NCBI GenBank assembly: GCA_025267735.1
Contig: CM046311.1
Span: forward strand, 29,865,399 to 29,929,398
Reading direction: 5' to 3'
Source: Mactra quadrangularis
Taxonomy: Eukaryota; Mollusca; Bivalvia; Venerida; Mactridae
Length of the DNA stretch: 64,000 nt
Each line of letters starts with the position of its first letter. Positions within the stretch are counted from its first letter, which is position 1. The position numbers and the translations under genes are program-made. The notes below the pieces were generated by a model. The model was not told where the DNA came from and did no database searches. It saw nothing but the letters and a program-made list of their open reading frames with translations. Shown here piece after piece: positions 22,737 through 33,794 of this stretch.

Positions 22737-23941
22737 TGCCTTCTTAGAAGGAATATCATGTTTATAACCATACTGGCCGTAACCAGATTGGCCTCTTGAA
22801 GATGTACCATAACTTCTTCCATAGGGGGTTGAACCATAATTACGTCCCCTCCATTTATAACCTCCACGTTTATTCCTGTTAGAAACAAAAGTAGGTTTTG
22901 AGAATGGTAATTTACCCACTCTTAAACTTGTGTCACATTTCTTTAGTTCCTTTGAAACATCGTCACCGAACAAAAAAACAAGAAATTGGAGTGTTAATGT
23001 TACATATTGGTTGATACTTTTGTTTCAAATAAGGTCGAAGCAGGTACCTTCTACGGACACTTAAATTAAACTGAACCTGACCTAGTATGGTCAAAGAATC
23101 AGATATTAACCCTTTCAGCTCAGGTAGTTTTGTTAAATGAGTTTTGAGAGTTTTTGCCAGCTGTATAATAGGAATCATTCCAGCCGAGACCAAGTTTTGT
23201 GTCTCTTTAATAAGTATATCAGTAGTTTGAACACTTTTATGTTTTGCTATCTCGCTCCAAATTTCTTCATTAACCTGGGGAGCTGACATAAGATTACAGT
23301 TCGAAGGAACTTTATATTTAGACACAATGTCATTCACACAACACATTTTTGTACATGGGTCATTTATCATTTTTGCTAATGAGTCATGGATAGGTTCGCC
23401 CAGTTCAGGGGCTTTCAGTTTGGTCTGAGGCCAAGATTCATCATCCGATTTCTCATCCAGGACACTTTCTTCAAAAAGGCAATCGCCAAATCTTTCAGAA
23501 AAATTTGAGCCTCGTCCTCGATTTTCAACATTTTTACATTCACCAGATGAATTACATCATAAGAAAAGTCATTCTCTTGACTATCGTTCTTATCCGAATA
23601 ACAGGTATTTTCATTGTTTAATGACGTACCTCTATCGTCTGGAATCCCTAACAGGGTTCTCAATTTTGCAATGTCTGCAGTTTTAAGTTTTGAGATGTCA
23701 AAATTTTCCAGGCTACCGCCATGTTGATTATTGTTCTCGTCTTTTCTCGTATTTGAACTACTTCTGCCTTTATCGTCCACTCTTTGTACAACTGACCTCA
23801 TTTTTGGAGCACGTTTAGTGTGCGGACTATGTGGAGAAAAACTCGGTGAAGACGAGACACTGGAAATACTGTCGTCAGAGTCAGTGTAAATAGACAAGAC
23901 ATCGTATTGTTTTCCTTTCCCTTCCTTTCTCTTGGTCTTAG
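22698..23941 (-). pseudogene. DIRS gag-like protein, frameshifted
   Basis: Starts at the ATG 23941 (MPKTKRKEGKGKQYDVLSIY), with a Ser-rich N-terminus and a KLKTADIAKLRTLLGIP segment. The frame changes near 23550, continues through the MINDPCTKMCCVND region, and changes again at a T7 run (~22975). It ends in a Gly/Tyr/Arg-rich tail (YGSTPYGRSYG, SGYGQYGYKHD) likely to bind RNA. The stop at 22698 overlaps the start of the RT frame, suggesting gag-pol overlap. Assignment rests on position and composition, not on a conserved catalytic motif. Confidence 0.65.
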
Positions 23942-24215
23942 GCATCAGAAAATTAAGGATGATGCTCAAATTCGATATAACGAATCTGAAAGGTAAAAGA
24001 GGAGAAGGGTTAAACTCTTCCAGCGACAGTAAGATTAATATCCGGAAAAACGATAGCAAAAAGAGGTGCAAAAATGCACGGCAATTCAGCAATTTCAGAA
24101 AATTCAAACACGTGGTCACTTACCTCGTGGTCAAAACCAACGAAGTTAACATAAAGTACAATATCCAAAACGAACGTCGGGTCGCTAAAATGAATATGAG
24201 TGCGCACATGCTGCG

Positions 24216-24900
24216 AGTTAATTTAAGGAATGGCTGAATTTTATTGAAGTGTGGAAAGAAACCAATACATGAATTGTTAGCCTATTATATACATGTACAT
24301 TTAAGATGGAATATTGCAAACTTAATATCATTCACTGATCAGTCCCCGTAAACAGATATCTTATTAACCGCCGTCATAGAATCTTCCAACATTTCCAAGA
24401 GCGTCATGTTTGGATGACTTTTGTGTGCGTAGCTTTCATCGAGACGAAGCGCTATTATAACTGCATAATGATTTGTAATTTCTATTTCTAGTCCGAGTTT
24501 TGCCAGCTTATTTGACGGTTGTGTAATTACATCACGTAGACTGTAATTTATTTATTTATTTAAGTCTTATCTATGTACAGCATGTATATAAAACATATAT
24601 ATTATACAATATAAAAACAACAACATGTACATAGCCACTCTTAGTATAGTTATAAAAGACAATAAGCATTTTACATATTAACTAATACTATCACACATTC
24701 ATACAATATAGTTATTTTCAACAAAAATATTATACACAGATTAATTATAGACAGTGTAAACAAGTCACTAAGCACAATGGTTGCGCCATCAATGTTATAA
24801 AAGTAAAGGTCAGCTGAACATGACCCGTATTGTGAGGACGCCAGATCCAAAATAAGGGAGAGTGCGAGCGGATAATTTTAGATGGGGTTTTGATAAAATT
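24216..24900. other. No gene recognised
   Basis: AT-rich flank of the DIRS element with short (ttta)n and (ata)n stretches near 24545-24610. Nothing coding was seen. Confidence 0.4.
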
Positions 24901-24908
24901 GATAACTG

Positions 24909-24985
24909 AACAGAACAGAACAGAACAGATCTTTTATTTTGTCACAGTTTACAATTACATGGTAAAAACATGCGAACATATAATG
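24909..24985 (-). repeat. LINE 3' tail with TTCTG microsatellite
   Basis: On the minus strand the segment reads 'aataaaagatctg' followed by tandem TTCTG units, as expected of a 5'-truncated non-LTR retrotransposon whose 3' end is a short tandem repeat. Upstream coding sequence is absent. Confidence 0.45.
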
Positions 24986-25212
24986 AAAAACAAACATGAA
25001 TACAACATGACGGCACAATTACAAAAGTTAAGAATTGATTTTTAAATATACAAACAAAATGAATACAAGTTCCAGGGTTGTCAAGTGTGGGGGATGGTGG
25101 TGCAAAAAGTTACAAACATCTTAAAGAGTAAAATCAAAGTACTGTTGTCCTAGATTTGTGTTAACTAATTTTTAAAATATCTATAAACACCCCATATTAC
25201 AGTCATAAACAA

Positions 25213-25290
25213 ATTATGTTGTGTAGGTGGTTGTTGAGGGTGGTTAATAGTTTATGACTCAACCACCCTCAACAACTTACAACATAACTG
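25213..25290. repeat. Strong hairpin
   Basis: Arms at 25213-25245 and 25260-25290 ('ggtggttgttgagggtggtt' against its complement) with a ~14-bp loop containing 'gtttatgact', itself the complement of 'agtcataaac' at 25201. A single small palindromic insertion is likely. Confidence 0.6.
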
Positions 25291-25345
25291 GATCCTGACA
25301 TCAATGGAAATGACATCATTGTTATGTCTTTAAACATAATATAAA

Positions 25346-25620
25346 GCCACCCGACTAACTCAGTTAGTAGCACGCAAGTCTACTGATCAAGGGGTCGTGG
25401 GTTCGATTCCTGGGCGGGGCATACTTTCGGGGAGTTTGGTCATGAAATTATTTCTACGGCCATTCTACCTCCTTCCAATGATCTTTAATTAGTTGTCAGT
25501 CACTGACGAAAGTATGTGCTTAGTATTTGGGTAACAGCTAAATCCAGAGATTTGGCCTTTCCGGGAGGAGTGAGTAGGTTGACTGACCTATAAAATCTGT
25601 TGCAACGGCGTTAAAGCCCC
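25346..25620 (+). mobile_element. tRNA-derived SINE, mollusc type, full-length
   Basis: Same family as 17037-17325, in plus orientation: tRNA-like head ('taactcagttagtagc', 'gggttcgattcc'), body, and 'ggcgttaaagcccc' tail. The head has lost tRNA structure, so it is not a functional tRNA. Confidence 0.85.
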
Positions 25621-26020
25621 TACATCAAAAGTAACATTGTTTTTTGACTGCAAAGAAACTAGACATTTATCTATTTCAAACACCTCTAATGAACAAGAAT
25701 TTTTAAATAAATGCAAATTTTGCTTAGATATGTTCATGTTATTTATTGTTTTTCAAAGTGAAAGTAGAACGAAACCGAAAGTAGAATTCGGTTGTCAATA
25801 CTTGAAACAATAGTTTTGATCACAGTATGTTAAACATGAAGTCTTATTAGAAAAAAAATCTTACTCTCAATTACCTAACTAAGCTTTTAAACTATTTTGG
25901 ATCAGGTACAGTAAACATCAGCGTATAAATGAATATAGTGTGCTCTTATAAAAGTACCCCACTTTTTTAAGAATTGGACACTTTTTCAAACTCAAATTTA
26001 GAAAGCAGAATGGTCTGAAC

Positions 26021-26132
26021 TGGTAATTGTGTCTTTAATGCATCTTATATTTTGATAAATTCATGGTTGTAAAACATGGTAATTGTGTCTTTAATGCATC
26101 TTATATTTTGAAAAATTCATGGTTGTAAAACA
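26021..26132. repeat. 56-bp tandem duplication, two copies
   Basis: 'tggtaattgtgtctttaatg...ggttgtaaaaca' occurs at 26021 and again at 26077 with one mismatch. The near identity indicates a recent duplication. Confidence 0.85.
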
Positions 26133-26630
26133 GTCTTAAAGTCTACTGTTCAAGAATATACCTTCATATAGTGGCTTTAAACCCAACAAAACAAACAACA
26201 AAACAAACAAATTAACACGTAATAAAATTATGAGAATATCTACCTCAACTGTGGCCCAACTGTCCTAGTAATAAGACCACAACAATTGATCATGTGTTCT
26301 ATGGATTCGCTCGCATCCTAATTTTGACAGTTTGTGCAATATGAAAACATCAATTAAAAGACATTTTCATTTCCTCGCCCGCTCATGAAATTTTGTTCTA
26401 ACTGTTACAAGTATATAAAGCATCTGAATTAAGATTTTTTCTTCGCTTGCTCCCCCATTATTTTTCAGAAATCCATAGAACACATCATTTTTTGTGAGCT
26501 AGGGCAAATTCAAAACAATATTTTGTCCATGAACTACTTTCATATGGTAGTTACGACATTCTTTAACTAGGCTTCACCTTTGGTAGAACCTAATCTTTCA
26601 TGTGGAGACTTTAACCCTACCATTTTAGAT

Positions 26631-26876
26631 TAAGTTGTTTTGTGAACAACTCACTCAAGATAAATGAAGTAAATACTTTGTACATTTGAAGTTCATTAGG
26701 TATATCGCACATGTATATATTACCTTATTTGTTTCACCTAGTTACGTAGTACACCATATTTATTATCTAATCGTTTAGGTTAAGTTGTCTTGTGACAGTC
26801 TCACTTCAATGATAACAAACTGAATTAAAACCTTTGTACTTTTGAAGTGCTTTGTAAGTATTTCACATATTTACTA
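26631..26876. repeat. Diverged direct repeat beside the MITE
   Basis: Two diverged copies (~26631-26720 and ~26775-26876) share 'ttaagttgt.ttgtga', 'ctcact.aagat', 'acctttgtac.tttgaagt' and 'taagtatttcacat'. It reads as a low-copy tandem or duplicated segment with no coding signal. Confidence 0.5.
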
Positions 26877-27431
26877 TGGTGGCTGATTTATGCCATGTCG
26901 CATTGTTGTTCCGCGGGCGCCACATGAAAACACGAAAGTACGACAAAATGGTCATCTGTCGCATGATTGTATTTTCGCTCTTTCGTCTTCCGCTCACACA
27001 TGCGCAGAAGACAATTGAAGATGTACGCATGTGTGAGCGGAAGGCGAAAGAGCGAACATACAATTATACAACAAATTAGATCGTCGTATCTTTGTCCCGC
27101 TAGGCGCCACACGAAAACATAATCATACGACAAATGTCTGTTTGTCGTATCATCGTACCGCGGTTGTTGGACGAAAACACAAAGATGCGACAAAAGTATG
27201 GCAAAAACACGACACGAAAATGTGTCGTACCTTTGTAAAAGTTTTGTCGTAAAAAACATTGTTGTATTGTGCTTCCTAAGGCGAAAACACGACAAATGAT
27301 TAAAGTGGTTGTGTTTTTGCATGGCGCCTCGCGAGACGATGATACGACAAAAATACCATTTTGTCGTACTTTCGTGTTTTTGCGTGGCGCCCCACGGGAC
27401 AACAATGCGACATGGCATAAATCAGCCACCA
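26877..27431. mobile_element. TA-flanked foldback MITE, copy 1
   Basis: A 555-bp element beginning TGGTGGCTGATTTATGCCAT and ending in its complement, flanked by TA (26875-26876, 27432-27433). Arms pair over most of their length and are rich in 'acgacaaaa' and 'gaaaacacga' motifs. An internal hairpin (26985-27055) carries 'cgctctttcgtcttccgctc'. Open frames here arise from the repeated motif on both strands. A related copy is at 40173-40438. Confidence 0.8.
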
Positions 27432-27839
27432 TACATTTACATATATTATTTGCACCATTCAATTTTGATGTATAATACACTTGAACTCGAACCCTCAATA
27501 ATAATCATTTCACTAGATCAAAGTTGATACATTGTATAAATATACAAAGCTAATCTATATTCTCGTTAGATAAATTACTAAAAGGACAACCATAAAGTGG
27601 GACAGTCAAAGTTTACAATTTCCAAATGCTTCAAGTTTTATTTATTTTGTAAATTATCTATTAAACAAGGACACACTTCACTAGACCGTTTATCGTACTG
27701 ATAAAACGCTTAACCTTATTGTACTATAGACGGCCATAATGTAAAGACAAAAGTAACGATAGAGAAATCTTTTTGTTTAAAACCATCTTATACTACAACG
27801 TCTACAGCTTCCACATTTAAGGTATGTCATGATCTCGAC

Positions 27840-28215
27840 GTCCTATACATTAATTGTTCAAACTATGTTCTTCGAATTAATATTGGCGCCATACTGGAGT
27901 TTCATCAGGGCGAAAAGTTATCACCGATACTTTTCTCTAGTTACCTTAATGATTTAACTGAGTTTATGTCATCCAAAATGGAAGGTTTGACTACTATGTC
28001 TAGCACGATAAATGATTGTCTTAGTGATGATACGCTAGATGTTTATTTAAAGCTATATCTTTTACTGTATGCAGATGATACAATATTTTAGCTGAAAGTA
28101 GACTAGACTTACAAAAAAATGGTTTACATGCAATGAGTGAATATTGTAAAATTTGGTACCTTCAAGTAAATGAGGGTAAACTAAAATTTTAAAGACACAA
28201 CTTATCATAATTTTT
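27840..28215 (+). pseudogene. LINE reverse transcriptase fragment with YADD
   Basis: The frame reads HQGEKLSPILFSSYLNDL, equivalent to the 'G.RQGE.LSP.LF..YLNDL' motif, then LLLYADDTIF with the catalytic YADD, and a stop at ~28087. Downstream words (LQVNEGKLKF) continue in the same element. CR1/Jockey-like assignment is by resemblance. The homologous C-terminal part resumes at 29068. Confidence 0.75.
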
Positions 28216-29067
28216 GACACATGTATTGCATGCTTTTTCGTGGCTAGATATAACGGTAGAATTTCAGTATGTCACGGTTAATGGATATAATAATTGAGGC
28301 CCTGCAATAGGTGCATGAACCTAGTTCAAATGTAGCATTTATATGAATGGATCGTTGTATCGAACAGCAAAAAACTTACATGCCCTAATTGACTACATTT
28401 GCTGTTTTGACCTTAAGTTAACTTGATACAACTGAAATGATCAAAGTCTGCCAACACAAATGGCGAGACATCGGATGAAAACACCGGAGTGAAAGTAATA
28501 AACTCTCATTCTCTTTTAATATACCCATGTGACCTATATATGGACGATAAACAGGATTAGGTCCACTAAAGCACTTGGTGACAAACTTATGTGAATGTTT
28601 GGTTGAAAAACATTTAAAAATGTAGATGGAATTGTGAACAGAAAAAATATTTCCCTATTTATTACACATGTCTAATCGTTGACCAGCGATGAAGAGAACG
28701 GTCGTCTGCTCAATTAATTGTTGTCTGATAAATCAATATTTTTCCTTTTTTCAAAAAAAAGATGGTAAAAATATTGACAGAATGAAAAACAGTTTGGAAC
28801 CAGGCGCCGCAAAAACAATTTACTTACTCAATTTTGTCAGAGACATTCATAAATACAGTACTAGTATCATTATCAATAATTATACATGGGCCTCAATTTA
28901 TTTCACTTGCTAGCAAACACGAAAAAGTCATGAAACATGAAATACTTGAAATTTTCATCTCTATAATGATGTAACCACTATACTACAATTTCCTTTTGAT
29001 GTTCAAGATTTATAAGTTGTGTCTTTAATCTTTATTTCACATAAATGTACCCCCCCCCCAAAAAAAA
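28216..29067. other. Probable ~0.85-kb insertion within the LINE
   Basis: Non-coding AT-rich sequence separates two parts of one LINE frame. It ends at a C9A8 run. No terminal repeats were recognised, so it may be an insertion or a diverged stretch of LINE. Confidence 0.4.
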
Positions 29068-29790
29068 GGTATTTTTTTCTTATAACGGCAGAGAGTCGGA
29101 AAATGTTAAAGATTTCTCATACCTAGGAGTGCTCTTTATTTTTAATGGTAAATTTTATAAAGCAAAGAAAAAGAATAATAGAACAAGCCAGAGAGGCTAT
29201 GTTTTTGTTGTTAAGAAATCTAGAAAAGTAAACTTACCAGTTTCTATACCGTTACACCTGTTTAACAGTATGGTTGTACCTAGTCTGTTATATGGTTGCG
29301 AGGCTTGGGGTATTAAAAATTTGTGGATTCTTGATCCATTTCAATTACGTTTTTGTAAATTAATGCTTAATCTAAAAGCATCCGCACTTAATTGTATGAT
29401 TTATTGAGAAACTGGTCAAATGCCTCTTGAAATACAAATAAAATCAATATTATTGTATTATTGGGCCAGACTGATCAATTCTAATAGTATATAGACTGTT
29501 TAAAAAAGAATTTGGTTTTAAGAAATATTTAGATACTTTGCCTGGAAATTTGTGTAAGATACTATATAAGTATAAAACAACTAATCACATGCTACCCATT
29601 GAAAAGGGCAGACATTTGCATATTCATAGAAATCAAAGAACATGTCACAAGTGTGTCAGGCAATCCCTTGGAGAGGAATCTCAGTCACTGTTTGAATGTT
29701 ACTTTTCAAAGAATCACGAACGAAATTTATTGATAATCATTTCACTTCTCATCCTAATATATTCACACTTGAGAAACTGATGAACAGTAA
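29068..29790 (+). pseudogene. LINE reverse transcriptase C-terminal fragment
   Basis: Reads FSYLGVLFIFNGKF, then LPVSIPLHLFNSMVVPSLLY and LLYGCEAWG, the conserved post-palm segment of LINE ORF2. A second frame (29538-29780) gives CHKCVRQSLGEESQSLFECY, a degraded Cys-rich end. Stops and frame changes show it is dead. It continues the fragment at 27840-28215. Confidence 0.75.
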
Positions 29791-31670
29791 TAATTACCAC
29801 ACTCTGTTTATATTAGCTTTATTTTGTAAAACTTTAATGTCAAAATTTAAATAACTCATTCTCTGCAAACAGTACACAGCCTTAACCCTAAACAAATACG
29901 CTCCAGAGCATTGCGCTATGTATGTATTCAGTTTAGATCATGTCGCTGCATTCGGAACTTTTAGGCTACTACTGCCTAATTACTGTCTAACTCTCTCATG
30001 GTGGCCGCCATTGAAGTCAGCAAACGTTAGACTAAAAAGCGTACGTACTTTATATGGCAAGACAGCTAGACGAGCAATTTTAGGTGAATTAATTTATATA
30101 TCTGACGTGTTTTGTAAACATTTCATTTATTTCGTTTAGCATTTATATATTATCTTTTAAAGGAGTTTCTCCAAGAAATTAATGCCCTCTCTTCTAAACT
30201 GCGATTTAAACTAAAACATGTACACTCGACCTTCACAGTCTTCGACGTCTATTTATAAAAAGCACGCTCGTATAGATCATTTTTGGGGACGGTTAATAAG
30301 CAACATTTTTAAAGAATTTTAATGTCTCGTTTATAGAGAATCACATGTTTAAGCAGTACTTTCATGTTATTAATTTTGCGCTCTTTCATGCTTTGTATCA
30401 ATATTCTATTGTTCGTTTATGTATTATAATTCTTATGATCACAAATGTTGTTCAATTGTACGCTTGAAGATTCTCCAACTATCACTGACACTAAATTACA
30501 GATATATAGTGTTTATTACTAGGCAAGGGAGGCAATTACGTATTAATCAATTTCAAAGTCCACATCACTAGTAGTCTCCCTTGGAATATTCCTGATATTT
30601 TTCTCCGCTAAATCATTGACATCATTTTGATAAAGACTTTCTTGGTTTATAATTTTGTTCCCAATTTCGACGTATGACATCATCCTCAAGACCTTTGCAA
30701 AACTTACAGCGGAAACGTGGATTATTTTGGGATGTTATTAGCATAAAATGTACGAAATTTTTGGCCAGAAAATATCAAGAAATTACTTATTTTTTCATAG
30801 ACAGAATGTCGGCATGTACGAATAAACTGTTTATACTCCTTGCACATGGCTTTTTAGCTGCTTCATTTGCTAGAACAGAAGAGGCATGACCCCATTAACT
30901 CGTTGAAATCGTCATTTCGGACCTTCTGTCAAAATCATCCCCCGCTGATCAAAAGTCCTTGGAGCACTTTGGTTACCGCGTCCTTGAAACTATAACTGTT
31001 ACCTAATTAGCTTGGTTTCATCTTATGTCTAAAACAATTAAAACCGGATATAAATGAATGTGAACGGTATAAGTAAAGAATATGTACTTCAACACAGGCA
31101 ATAAAGATAACACCTTTTTGTGTTAATAAAACTATAACTCTATGGCAAGAAAACATTTATTTTTTGGATCTGAAAATAAAACAAAAACCTTTTAAATCGT
31201 CTTCTTATATCGAAGAGTAATGCACATATTTTACTATACGACCATATTGTATAATTAGATGAGGAAATAAAGTCCCCAATCCTGCATCAAACGTAGTAGT
31301 TAAGCCTCAGAAACAAGACGACTGGTATCACCTGTTCAAAATAGTCAACACTTTTTATTGCCTGAGTAGCTAGTTGGAAGGATTTTTTTCAAAGCCAAAT
31401 TCACAGGTCTAAATAGAAAGAAAGCATAAAGAACCACATAGACATGAAAATTAAGACATAGAAGTTCAATCTTAACCAGTAAATAAAGCAGTATATACAA
31501 ATATTAACTCAAATTCACATGAGAGACGACCAACGCAAAAAAGTCAGCGTCTACAGTAAGCGCATTATGTCATCTGAGATTTCCCGCAAAATTGGTATTA
31601 ATCAGCCAGAACGTTGAATAACAAGTAATGAACACAAATATAGAAATGTAACATAAGACCCTACGCGGGA
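29791..31670. other. No gene recognised
   Basis: About 1.9 kb of AT-rich DNA. Short open frames at 29918-30139 and 30674-30889 carry no family motif. Nothing else is supported. Confidence 0.4.
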
Positions 31671-31671
31671 T

Positions 31672-31890
31672 ATGTCTGATTTGGTAGCCATTTGGTATGA
31701 GCAAACTGATGCAGGTTTTATCTTTGCGTGTTCCAAGCCATGTCTCAGTTACAGCTACAATATCGTTAGATAGTATAAAGTCACATATTGACAAAAACTT
31801 ATATTCTACCGATATTGAGTTGAAACTGCTTAATTTTATGTTTGATTGCCCTTGCAATGTATTAAATGGTTTACATGTAATCTTAATCAA
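31672..31890 (-). pseudogene. LINE endonuclease N-terminal fragment
   Basis: Minus-strand frame includes FLSICDFILSNDIVAVTETW and IPNGYQIRHIPRR, matching the 'D.....D..A.TETWL...LLP.GY...R' start of APE-type LINE endonucleases, with the catalytic-site Glu of TETW. The rest of the LINE is absent. Confidence 0.65.
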
Positions 31891-31915
31891 ATTTTCATTG
31901 GTGACTTTTTATTAA

Positions 31916-32520
31916 CTTTTAAGGTTGTTAACAACCAAAGAAGACTTTTCGGTGTATGACGACCGAATCTTCACCTTTTATGATTCAATTTACTTAGATT
32001 GTTCTATCTTAAAAGTGCATATGCTTTGACGGACCTTCGGGCAAAAATGAGTCATGTCGACAAATTACGTGAGCGGGTTACGACGACGTCGTTAGAATCC
32101 AAAACGACGGATAAATTTTTATCGAGTGAATGTCAAAATATTTAAGTATTAATATAATGATGACTAGAAAAATGCTATTTTCACTGAAGCCCGTTCTACT
32201 TAAATTGGCCAATCAGATCGCTACATTGATTGTCGCCATAACGGAAAAATGAAAGTGGATTGAGGCGTCTGATTTTATGCTTAAAGATAAATTTAACTTT
32301 TGTTTTGGGGATGACTTTTCTTCATGTTCGCTTTAGTTTGAAAACTTAAAGGCTGTTTAAGGTTTTTATTTAGATAAGCACTGCAGTCATTGACAACATT
32401 ATAGGACTATGATACAGTCAGATCTCGATACAACGACACTCGTTACAACGACAATCTCGTATGACTTAGACAAAGCCTCAAAGTGCGCTCTCATCTTATA
32501 TGTATACATGTATATGTTAC
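31916..32520. other. No gene recognised
   Basis: AT-rich DNA between a LINE fragment and a foldback element; no coding or structural signal seen. Confidence 0.4.
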
Positions 32521-33330
32521 AAGGAATATGTGAAACTAGGGATTTCACGTAAACCCTGAAAATTTCTAGGGATTTCACATATTCCCTGATTTTTTTTCTA
32601 TCTTTACATTTTTTTCCTGAACTCAAAATTATCACGATTTAAATGTAAAATATGAATTATTGTGCTGTAAGGTTTTACTCATTATATGTTTTCACTGTTA
32701 TGGATTGATATTTTGTTATGTGAATGCATTTGTAGTATTATAGCCTGGGTTTCAAACGCATCGGTATAAACCGATTTGCTCGAGAATTACGTGCATTCCC
32801 TAACTTGGTAAGGGATTACGTGAAATCCCTGGTTACACACATTCCCTGAAACATAATTATGTTAATGAATTACAAACAAGAGTGAAATTTATTCTTCCAT
32901 TCTATTAGAAATAGGTTCTCATTATATATTGTTCTATGATTGCGTCATATGTCTTGTACATAAATATGTGTGCTTTAGTATAGGTCTTATTTTCAACACT
33001 GTACGTTCGTTGGGGTTTTTTAATTTGCTCTTTTATAAATGAAGTACTTATAAAGTTAGTAAACAAAGTAAGTTTGAAACAAAGAAGCCATTTGCATGAA
33101 AATCGGTGTAAAAATAATTAAAATGTTTGAGTTTTTTAATTAATAGACATTGAATGTAAGAAATTCAATGCTGATTAACATAAACGGTATCGGAATTTTG
33201 TCAAGGAATTTGTGTAAAAATTATAAATATATTTTAGGGATTTCACGTATTCCCTAAAATCACCAGGGGTTATGTGAATTCCCTGACTTGGTAAGAGTTT
33301 ACGTGAAATCTCTGGTTACACACATTCCCT
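32521..33330. repeat. Foldback element with palindromic sub-repeats
   Basis: Terminal inverted repeats of ~36 bp: 32521-32556 pairs with 33295-33330 ('aggaatatgtgaaactaggg' against its complement-like partner). A motif 'agggatttcacgtaatccct', close to self-complementary, recurs in three clusters at 32521-32590, 32785-32852 and 33232-33330. No ORF. Non-autonomous element of unknown superfamily. Confidence 0.65.
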
Positions 33331-33335
33331 GTATA

Positions 33336-33764
33336 TATCTAATCGAGTACCTGTTGAACAGGCATGTTAAAAAAGCTAAGGGAGATCACAGCCTTACAAG
33401 ATCAACTTCTCTGTACAGTATCACCTTTATAATGAAATTGGATGGTTATCGATTTCTGATCGTAGGAAATACCAAAAAACTAATCTATGCATACACAATT
33501 AATAACGGATTAGCGCCGACATATTTATGTAATATTTATCATGTTTATGAAAGTGACAGAACCAATATTCGTTTACGAAACTCATCGAATATCGATACAA
33601 TAGCGCGTCGTACAGAACTTTTTGCAAAATCATTCACACCGGACAAAACTAGAACTGCCTTCAGTGGCGAAAATACCCCCGCAATGGCAACATTTCAAGA
33701 TTACAGCAAGTCAACATTGTGGAAGTCCAAGAGGGTAAATGTTGTAAGAAGCATAAAACCATAA
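33336..33764 (+). pseudogene. LINE ORF2 C-terminal fragment
   Basis: The frame reads LIYAYTINNGLAPTYLCNIY, IRLRNSSNIDTIARRTELFA and KSFTPDKTRTAF, the terminal part of CR1/L2-like ORF2 ('K..NGLAP.YL......LR.S......R......F'). It ends with a TAA at 33762-33764. No RT upstream; it abuts the foldback at 33330. Confidence 0.6.
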
Positions 33765-33794
33765 TAATAAACAGTAAGTGTCATATTTCAAATG

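Larger units (their letters stand above)
19239..24215 (-). mobile_element. DIRS-type tyrosine-recombinase retrotransposon, degenerate
   Basis: Five-kilobase element on the minus strand with gag-like, reverse transcriptase, RNase H and tyrosine recombinase regions in that order. A 23-bp perfect inverted pair marks its ends (19239-19261 and 24193-24215). No methyltransferase domain was seen, and no LTRs or integrase, which fits the DIRS order. At least five frameshifts (near 23550, 22975, 21790, 20820 and 20590) make it inactive. Confidence 0.82.

Noticed and set aside
26863..27527. Several 66-176 codon frames on both strands
   Set aside because: All lie in the foldback MITE and its flanks; repeated hairpin motifs keep frames open on both strands.
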